Assembly: GCA_031255895.1 (NCBI GenBank)
Contig: JAIRRQ010000096.1
Location: forward strand, 1 to 5,463
Reading direction: 5' to 3'
Source: Methanocalculaceae archaeon
GTDB lineage: Archaea > Halobacteriota > Methanomicrobia > Methanomicrobiales > Methanocorpusculaceae
DNA length: 5,463 nt
Shown in pieces: positions 1 to 4,536 of this stretch (within the stretch, counting starts at the first letter, position 1; each line of letters starts with the position of its first letter). Made by a program: the position numbers and the translations under genes. The notes below the pieces were generated by a model that was not told the DNA's origin, did no database searches, and saw only the letters and a program-made list of their open reading frames with translations.

Positions 1-130
1 CTGTGACAATGATGCAATTTGGCAGTGCGGCAACTGCGGTCACTTAGTCATCGGAAAAGTGGCTCCTGAAGTCTGCCAGGTTTGCAATCATCCAAAGGCA
101 TATTTCCGAATTGAAGCAAGAAATTACTAA
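1..130 (+). CDS. Rubrerythrin, C-terminal rubredoxin-like domain (5' end outside window)
   Basis: The first complete codon is at 2 and the frame runs 42 codons to TAA at 128-130. It shows the rubredoxin-like knuckle pair of rubrerythrin: W-Q-C-G-N-C-G-H at about residues 7-14 and C-Q-V-C-N-H-P at 25-31, followed by A-Y-F and the typical end E-A-R-N-Y. All four iron-ligating cysteines are present. Known family role: a cytoplasmic non-haem iron protein in which a diiron ferritin-like domain reduces hydrogen peroxide with electrons entering through this Fe(Cys)4 site, protecting anaerobes from oxidative stress. The diiron domain lies left of the window and cannot be checked. The fragment appears intact, in contrast to the decayed rubredoxin-type gene right after it. 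Identification is confident because the C-terminal motif is very conserved; a related rubredoxin-tailed ferritin-like protein is the only real alternative. Confidence 0.93.
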   Translation, partial: CDNDAIWQCGNCGHLVIGKVAPEVCQVCNHPKAYFRIEARNY

Positions 131-135
131 ACCTC

Positions 136-140
136 TTTTT
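136..140 (+). terminator. Oligo-T tract after rubrerythrin
   Basis: Five consecutive T residues begin 6 bases after the rubrerythrin stop, in a pyrimidine-rich context. Archaeal RNA polymerase can stop at short T tracts without a hairpin, so this may end the transcript. It is short, so this is tentative. Confidence 0.3.
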
Positions 141-145
141 GGAAA

Positions 146-1041
146 ATGCCGCATGGTACAGTGAAAATCAGCAGGATCTGCGGCTATCTGTATGACGACG
201 CAAAAGTTCTTCCGTTCAACGATCTTACAGAAACTTGGACATGCCCCATATTTTCTGCAGCAAAACAACACTTTGTCAGTATCATAACTTTGATTTTTGA
301 CGAAGACGCAAAATATATCGAGATCCACGTGAACTATGAGATCCATACACAAAAAAAACCAGAAAAAGCATCATTGAACCCACAAAAACATTGATATCAA
401 TTTTGTCGCTTGATGAAATTATTCTGTTCAACACTCAGCTTGCCCATCTATCACTGGACAACGATGCTCGTTATGAGCGGGCAGCTAGCAATCGAAAAGT
501 GTGCAAAACAGTCGATGATAAATGAGGATCAAGATCAGACTGAAAATAGCAGACATGATTGACCATCTACTGAATACAAGGACACAGAATATATCGCCAA
601 AATATTTGAAAGAGGTGTCAACACTCCAATGATGTGTATCCAGATACGTGTGAAAAAATTCCTGCGCAACCATGCCCAGAAGATCGATTTAATGATCACA
701 AGTTGATTCTAGACGAGTTTTAACAAATTTTGACCTGATCAAGACACTTGCATTTGATTCAGAAACAGTTGTGCCTGAAACGCTGATGGCCATTGACTAC
801 AATCTACATCGTGTTCCCTACGAAAGGATGCCTCACGAAAGGATTGCGACGCGAAATCCTATGAGAATAGGAGTAAACGGAGCTGCGAATTATTTCACTG
901 TGACCTCGAAAAAAATTGCAATTTTCTGGTTACGCAGCATATCATACGAATATTCACGATTTTTCGATGAATAATCTGGCAACGATCAGCAGCGAGGTAT
1001 AAAACCATACGGATATCCGGCACACTAATTTTTCGGAATAA
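146..1041 (+). pseudogene. Decayed rubredoxin-glutamate synthase-like (GltB, FMN-binding) fusion gene
   Basis: Colinear pieces in shifting frames match my memory of the archaeal rubredoxin/GltB-like protein. Frame 2 from 146 carries a rubredoxin module: I-C-G-Y-L-Y-D-D-A, L-P-F-N-D-L and W-T-C-P, with two of the four iron cysteines changed. After an A8 run at 351-358 the frame moves to frame 1 and reads K-S-I-I-E-P-T-K-T, then D-E-I-I-L and Q-L-A-H-L-S-L-D-N-D (about 364-465), ending at TGA 523-525. A weak piece near 530-570 (K-I-A-D-M-I-D) resembles the GltB K-I-A-A-G-H-I-E region. Frame 2 (about 581-703) gives K-K-F-L-R-N-H-A-Q and L-M-I-T. Frame 3 (about 729-950) gives D-L-I-K-T-L-A, L-M-A-I, I-A-T-R-N-P and A-N-Y-F-T-V-T-S. 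Frame 1 (952-1026) gives N-L-A-T-I-S-S-E-V, an in-frame TAA, then N-H-T-D-I-R-H. The family is about 500 residues; much of the FMN barrel is deleted. An intact protein would handle glutamate/ammonia chemistry. I see no way this makes an active enzyme. Confidence 0.8.
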
Positions 1042-1399
1042 TTCCAAATGATGCTAAATCACATAGTGACTGACCGTGACGATGGCCACCTCGCCACTCT
1101 CTCTACCCCTCACCATGTTTTGCAGATTCCACACGCCATGCATCACCGTGGCAATGGTGCCAATTTGCCAAAAATAAGATCGAATGTTGCAAAAAAGAGA
1201 AATAAACAGCCATCTCAGTGAGCTATGAAAGGATGTAAACATCAGAAAACAATGAGGATGATTTTACTTACATCAATGGAAAAAACTCCATTCACAGTTT
1301 ATTTTGGCATTTAGATCTAATTTCGTGAGAAAACAGAGGATAGAAGTATTCGCAAACAAAAAATCCAAAGTCAAACACACTGCGATGAAACGAAGCCTG
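1042..1399. other. Intergenic stretch with no supported gene
   Basis: Only short unconvincing frames exist here. A 57-codon + frame at 1048-1221 is histidine-rich and is followed after its TGA by 29 more open codons to 1314; a 62-codon - frame spans 1054-1242. None matches a family I know and none has a convincing promoter. The part at 1077-1170 is visibly richer in G and C than its flanks and contains a perfect inverted repeat TGGCAA (1149-1154) / TTGCCA (1165-1170) with a 10-base loop. There is also an 11-bp palindrome GGAATAATTCC at 1035-1045, at the end of the preceding pseudogene. It may be another eroded gene or an unrecognised RNA or regulatory region; the sequence does not decide. Confidence 0.5.
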
Positions 1400-1410
1400 G
1401 CACATTTATA
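1400..1410 (+). promoter_or_regulatory. Archaeal TATA-box promoter of the metal receptor gene
   Basis: GCACATTTATA contains the TATA element TTTATA at 1405-1410, centred about 27 bp before the ATG at 1435. Archaeal transcription normally starts 25-30 bp downstream of the TATA centre, so the mRNA should begin at or within a few bases of this ATG, i.e. be leaderless. That fits the absence of a Shine-Dalgarno site. It also argues against the in-frame GTG at 1417, which would lie upstream of the transcript. CACA (1401-1404) and TGTG (1416-1419) form a small dyad around the TATA box that could be an operator; this is speculative. Confidence 0.7.
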
Positions 1411-1434
1411 CATTTTGTGTACCCACAACTACAT

Positions 1435-2430
1435 ATGAAAAAAAGGGTGGCTTTTCTTGTGATATTGCTCCTTTCCAGTATGGTTGTACCGGAAGTTATG
1501 GCGATAAATGTCGTAACAACCATGCCAAATCTCTGGAACGTTGCAAGCGAGATCGGAGGTGACGCCGCCACCGTCATATACGTCGCCCCGACGGCCGCAA
1601 TCCACATTTCTAGCGACACCATTGACGCACTCCTCCAACAAAACAGCGAATTTATCAAAACCGCCGATGTTTTTCTCGGTCAGGGAGGAGGTATGGATGA
1701 TGCTGTCATCACCAAAGTAACCGAATTCTGTACAAAAAATTTCGGTGAATGTGTCAACTGGCAGATCTTAGACAACGTCTCCAAAGACGTCATTCCGAAT
1801 GCAACCATCGCCTACGACGATCCGACCGTTCTTCTTGGTTACAGCGAAACCGTTGCCTATCTTCTCGGTGTCGTCGACCCGATCAATGCCTCCGTATACC
1901 AGACAAATCTCAACATCTACCTCAAAAAAATTATCAATACAACAAAACTCACCACTACCGAGAAGGCAATCCTTGCAGACATTCCAATCATATGTCATTT
2001 CCGGATCAAAAATCAGACGGTAAACTGGCTCGGTATGAACTGTATCAACTCATATCCCCAACCCACAACCGTCAAGGATCTCATCGATGACATTCATGCA
2101 AATTTCTCAAAATACGAAATGATCGCAGAAAAATCTTCGAATGGAAAAATAGTCATCATCGAAAACATCGTCGCGGGATCAGACATGGGAGTCAGTATCC
2201 ACGAAGCACTCAGAGACGCTGGTGTTCCCTGTGAACGAATCATCTTCCTCAATCTCCCCAAGTCAACTGAGGATGTGGACACAATCCTTGACTACTACAC
2301 CTACAACAAAAATCTTATCCTCTCCCTTCCCTCAACAGACGCGATTCCAACACAAAAAAATTTTTCGCTTGAAATATTCACGATTATCGCTGGAATTATC
2401 AATATGATCTTCCTTTGTTGGAGGATTTGA
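1435..2430 (+). CDS. Metal ABC transporter substrate-binding protein (ZnuA/TroA-like, cluster A-I)
   Basis: This 331-residue protein is an extracytoplasmic receptor delivering a metal ion (Zn, Mn or similar; ion not determinable) to the ABC permease encoded downstream. It begins with a basic-hydrophobic signal peptide (about residues 1-23, M-K-K-R then a long hydrophobic core, likely cleaved after V-M-A). It continues with the family's first strand I-N-V-V-T-T-M, and E-I-G-G-D at 39-43. A candidate metal histidine is H57, where the family has its first His ligand; H188 in I-I-C-H-F sits in the region of another. The usual D-P-H-x-W-L ligand site instead reads Y-D-D-P-T-V-L-L (127-134), so the coordination set is atypical. 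The C-terminal half has E-A-L-R-D-A-G-V-P, N-L-P-K-S and Y-N-K, typical of a methanogen branch I recall. There is no lipobox cysteine; instead the last about 25 residues form a hydrophobic segment that may anchor it. ATG 1435 is chosen over GTG 1417 because of promoter spacing. An oligo-T tract follows the stop. Confidence 0.85.
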   Translation: MKKRVAFLVILLLSSMVVPEVMAINVVTTMPNLWNVASEIGGDAATVIYVAPTAAIHISSDTIDALLQQNSEFIKTADVFLGQGGGMDDAVITKVTEFCTKNFGECVNWQILDNVSKDVIPNATIAYDDPTVLLGYSETVAYLLGVVDPINASVYQTNLNIYLKKIINTTKLTTTEKAILADIPIICHFRIKNQTVNWLGMNCINSYPQPTTVKDLIDDIHANFSKYEMIAEKSSNGKIVIIENIVAGSDMGVSIHEALRDAGVPCERIIFLNLPKSTEDVDTILDYYTYNKNLILSLPSTDAIPTQKNFSLEIFTIIAGIINMIFLCWRI

Positions 2431-2442
2431 TTTTTCTTTCTT
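2431..2442 (+). terminator. T-rich terminator after the receptor gene
   Basis: Immediately after the TGA at 2428-2430 comes T5-C-T3-C-T2, with no hairpin needed. This is the usual form of archaeal intrinsic termination. It separates the receptor transcript from the next unit, which has its own promoter 20 bp further on. Confidence 0.6.
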
Positions 2443-2462
2443 ACTACAAAAATTTGGTTTCT

Positions 2463-2475
2463 GCACATTTTATAA
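2463..2475 (+). promoter_or_regulatory. Archaeal TATA-box promoter of the ATPase-permease operon
   Basis: GCACATTTTATAA holds the TATA element TTTATA at 2469-2474, centred about 26-27 bp before the ATG at 2498, again predicting a leaderless transcript. The core is nearly identical to the promoter at 1400-1410 (GCACATTTATA, one T fewer), and both units start with CATATGAAA. TGCA occurs on both sides of the TATA box (2462-2465 and 2476-2479). The match suggests the two units share a regulator. Confidence 0.7.
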
Positions 2476-2497
2476 TGCAAAAGAGAGATTATATCAT

Positions 2498-2716
2498 ATG
2501 AAATTGCGTGAATCCTGCGGATACATGGATCATCCTCGCAAGTACTCGACTGAAGAGATTGCGAATGGTGATGTAATTCATCTCAAACAAGGATCTTATT
2601 TCGCGCGATATTACGAAATTGGCGATGTTAACAAGGAATTTACGCTCAAAAATTTTGCAGGAGTCATGTATTCCATGCCGGACAAAAACTGTTCAGCGTT
2701 GAGGAACTCTGAATGA
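2498..2716 (+). CDS. Small protein of unknown function, first gene of the metal ABC operon
   Basis: I do not recognise this 72-residue product. It is a soluble-looking, charged protein without signal peptide or membrane segment. It begins M-K-L-R-E-S-C-G-Y-M and contains two cysteines (residue 7 and near 65), two histidines, many tyrosines and a run G-S-Y-F-A-R-Y-Y-E-I-G-D. The reality of the gene rests on context. Its ATG lies exactly where the TATA box at 2469-2474 predicts the transcript to start. Its stop overlaps the start of the ATPase gene in the sequence ATGA (2713-2716), the classic arrangement for translational coupling. It is therefore made with the transporter ATPase and permease. 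An accessory or metal-sensing role, or a translation-priming leader frame, is possible but unproven. It could also be the remnant of a longer gene. Confidence 0.65.
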   Translation: MKLRESCGYMDHPRKYSTEEIANGDVIHLKQGSYFARYYEIGDVNKEFTLKNFAGVMYSMPDKNCSALRNSE

Positions 2717-3453
2717 ATGATCCGATCATCCAACTGGATGACGTCACCACAATCCATGAAGGCTCTACTCATCCAACGATTCAAAATATCAGTCTTAAAA
2801 TCAATCGTGGCGAGTTTGTAATCGTCGGTGGGCCGAATGGAGCAGGTAAGACAACTCTCCTCGAAACCATTGCAGGACGGCTGCCCATCATCTCTGGAAC
2901 TGTTTTGGTCTGTGGATTTGACGTTGTTCATCACGGACCGCAGATACGAAAAAAACTAGGATACGTTATTCAAAACTTCGATTTCGATCCTTACACACCA
3001 TTTACCGTGGAAGAGGTTCTGTTGATGGGACGATATGGTCTGCTTGGTTTCTGCAAACGACCTGGTAGCGATGATTTCACTGCAGTCGAACAATCACTTA
3101 CCCAAATGGGAATAATCAGTCTTCGCAAAAGTCATATCGGCAGACTCTCCGGAGGTCAACAACAAAAAGTGTTGATAGCCCACAATCTGGCGAAAAAACC
3201 GGATGTTTTACTACTGGATGAACCGTTCAGTAATCTCGATCTTACAACCCGCGAACACGTCTGCGATGTGCTCTGCAGGATTGCGGATGCAGGAGTAACG
3301 ATTGTAATGGTCTCTCATGCATTTGATGCCTTACCCGCCCGTGGTGTACGGGCAGTAGTGATGAAGAGTGGAAAAATAGTGCTGAACAAAGTTATCCCAC
3401 CAGAGCAGGTACAGGATACAGTTCGTCATATCTCAAATGATACGAATGCTTGA
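2713..3453 (+). CDS. Metal ABC transporter ATP-binding protein (ZnuC/MntB-like)
   Basis: This is a 246-residue nucleotide-binding subunit on the inner face of the membrane; two copies hydrolyse ATP to drive the adjacent permease. All family motifs are visible: Walker A G-P-N-G-A-G-K-T at 40-47, Q-loop Q87 in V-I-Q-N, signature L-S-G-G-Q at 145-149, Walker B V-L-L-L-D-E at 165-170, D-loop S-N-L-D at 173-176 and H-loop H202 in V-S-H. The P-x-T-V-E-E-V-L-L-M-G-R segment at 96-107 is typical of the zinc/manganese ABC ATPases. Length is normal and all catalytic residues are intact. The start ATG overlaps the preceding stop by 4 bases and its end overlaps the permease start, so the three genes form one tight operon. 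Family assignment is secure; which metal is carried is not readable from this subunit. Confidence 0.95.
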   Translation: MNDPIIQLDDVTTIHEGSTHPTIQNISLKINRGEFVIVGGPNGAGKTTLLETIAGRLPIISGTVLVCGFDVVHHGPQIRKKLGYVIQNFDFDPYTPFTVEEVLLMGRYGLLGFCKRPGSDDFTAVEQSLTQMGIISLRKSHIGRLSGGQQQKVLIAHNLAKKPDVLLLDEPFSNLDLTTREHVCDVLCRIADAGVTIVMVSHAFDALPARGVRAVVMKSGKIVLNKVIPPEQVQDTVRHISNDTNA

Positions 3454-4294
3454 GTTTCTGATACCCAACAACATGATCTGCCACGCGACAGAGGCAATGC
3501 TCTTCGCATCTATCGGTTGCGCGGTTCTTGCAGTTTTAATTACGCAGATGAAGATCTCGTCAATCGGGTTTACGACGGCACACGGAGCATTTGCCGGTGC
3601 GACAATTGGAATGTTTTTAGGTGTGGACACGACGATAGCAGCTATTATCAGCAGTTTTTTTTTAGCCTGTATTTTAGGTCCCTTGTCCGAAAAATCGAGA
3701 ATGTCAATTGATACAACGCTTGGAGTTTTGTTTGGATCGATGATGGCAATTGCGATCTTTTTCTATGCGTGGATGCAGCAGCTTGGAATCGGATCAGGTG
3801 CAGCGTCGTTGCTGTTCGGAAGTGTGATCTCTCTCTACCGAGAAGAAATTTACGGTCTACTCGCAATTATGGTGATCGTGATTCTATTCGTCGCAGTGTT
3901 TTACAAGGAAATTTCGACGATGATTTTTAACCGAAAAATTGCTGAGATTGCGGGCATTCAGACAAAACCTATGATATACGCTATGTTGTTCATGATTGCG
4001 TTAATGGTTGCACTTACCCTGCCAATTGTGGGTGGTCTCCTGTTGTATGTATGGTTGGTTACGCCTGCAACAATCGCGTGTCAGTTTTGCGGGACACTGA
4101 AGCAAATGATGATTGTATCTCCCGTGATCGCAGCGATAATCAGTTTGTGTGGGACGTTTATTTCGTTTACCTATAATCTGCCGATCGCACCATTCTCGGC
4201 AATGTTGTTTACAGTGGTGTTTGCAGCGTCAGTCCTTATCCCATCAAAAAGACAAATTACAAATACAAACGAGAGGGTTGAAATGAAGGTATGA
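3446..4294 (+). CDS. Metal ABC transporter permease (ABC-3 family, ZnuB/MntC-like)
   Basis: This 282-residue polytopic membrane protein forms the channel for the metal delivered by the receptor encoded at 1435-2430. It has about eight to nine hydrophobic segments across its length. Family landmarks are visible: the opening M-L-E-F-L, the T-A-H-G-A-F-A-G-A stretch near residues 43-51, T-L-G-V-L-F-G at about 90-96, L-L-F-G-S near 122-126, the cytosolic I-A-E-I-A-G-I-Q segment, and the P-I-V-G-G-L-L-L region followed by T-P-A-T. I start it at ATG 3446 because many family members begin with M-L-E/M-F-E; an in-frame ATG at 3437 would add M-I-R and increase the overlap with the ATPase gene from 8 to 17 bases. 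Neither start has a Shine-Dalgarno site, so coupling to upstream translation is likely. A run of nine T residues at 3655-3663 lies inside the third membrane segment. The frame is intact as given. Confidence 0.92.
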   Translation: MLEFLIPNNMICHATEAMLFASIGCAVLAVLITQMKISSIGFTTAHGAFAGATIGMFLGVDTTIAAIISSFFLACILGPLSEKSRMSIDTTLGVLFGSMMAIAIFFYAWMQQLGIGSGAASLLFGSVISLYREEIYGLLAIMVIVILFVAVFYKEISTMIFNRKIAEIAGIQTKPMIYAMLFMIALMVALTLPIVGGLLLYVWLVTPATIACQFCGTLKQMMIVSPVIAAIISLCGTFISFTYNLPIAPFSAMLFTVVFAASVLIPSKRQITNTNERVEMKV

Positions 4295-4300
4295 GAGAGA

Positions 4301-4500
4301 ATGGGGTACTATCTTTTCACAAAGAATTTTTTCGATGCGCTGCACGTGGAACAGAACCATGAATCAGGTTTTTATCAAATAAATGAAATTATCGTCGAAA
4401 CATCAGAAAACGCATCTTTTTCTTCGTCATATCGTCATATATGGAATAATAGATCATGCAGGGATATTTTGCCATAGAGAATTATTGTCACCACCAGAAA
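4301..4500 (+). pseudogene. Possible eroded N-terminus of a spermidine synthase-like gene (tentative)
   Basis: An open frame from ATG 4301 to TAG 4475-4477 (58 codons) begins M-G-Y-Y-L-F-T-K-N-F-F-D-A-L and later reads Y-Q-I-N-E-I-I-V-E-T. This faintly recalls the start of polyamine aminopropyltransferases (W/Y-F-T-E-x4-N-L ... Y-Q-E-I-x-I-x-E-T). After a frame change near 4410, frame 3 reads T-H-L-F-L, then G-I-I-D-H-A-G-I-F-C-H-R-E-L-L-S, which could be a worn form of the family's L-D-G-I-I-Q ... F-x-Y-H-E-M-L. The order fits, but identity is low and key residues (L-D-G, the second acidic pair) are gone. It may instead be chance similarity in a 240-base intergenic stretch. No promoter or ribosome-binding site is evident. 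Confidence 0.25.
4327..4332 (+). terminator. T6 tract downstream of the permease
   Basis: Six T residues lie 33 bases after the permease stop, and a further T5-C-T2 lies at 4417-4424. Either could end the transporter transcript before the convergent peptidase gene. Neither has a hairpin, which archaea do not require. Confidence 0.35.
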
Positions 4501-4531
4501 ACAGTAAGGGCTCGGATCACAGCATCACCGG

Positions 4532-4536
4532 AAAAA
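4532..4536 (-). terminator. T5 tract directly after the peptidase stop
   Basis: On the minus strand the TAA stop (4539-4537) is followed at once by five T residues. This is a minimal archaeal-type termination tract and would separate the peptidase transcript from the convergent transporter operon. Confidence 0.35.

Noticed and set aside
146..394. 82-codon + frame as an independent rubredoxin-like protein
   Set aside because: Two iron cysteines are missing, and the reading continues in another frame as GltB-like sequence after an A8 run, so it is treated as part of the pseudogene.
817..844. 15-bp imperfect direct repeat (ACGAAAGGAT at 820-829 and 835-844)
   Set aside because: Only two copies within the relic; the ungapped alignment to the GltB segment suggests coincidence rather than a functional repeat.
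912..925. 14-bp perfect palindrome AAAATTGCAATTTT
   Set aside because: It lies inside the degraded gene in AT-rich sequence, where such palindromes arise easily; no promoter or gene is placed to use it.
771..974. 67-codon + frame as a real small gene
   Set aside because: Its residues align to the GltB C-terminal region; the frame extends upstream without a start and the match continues downstream in another frame.
1035..1045. GGAATAATTCC as a nitrogen-regulator (NrpR) operator
   Set aside because: NrpR operators have six bases between GGAA and TTCC; here there are three, and no downstream nitrogen gene is present.
1054..1242. 62-codon minus-strand frame
   Set aside because: No promoter, no family resemblance, and it is among several equally weak frames in this spacer.
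1417..1434. GTG start six codons upstream for the receptor
   Set aside because: It lies only 7 bases after the TATA box, upstream of the expected transcript start; the signal peptide starts naturally at M-K-K-R.
4291..4362. 23-codon frame overlapping the permease stop (ATGA)
   Set aside because: Very short, no recognisable content; the overlap alone is not enough support.
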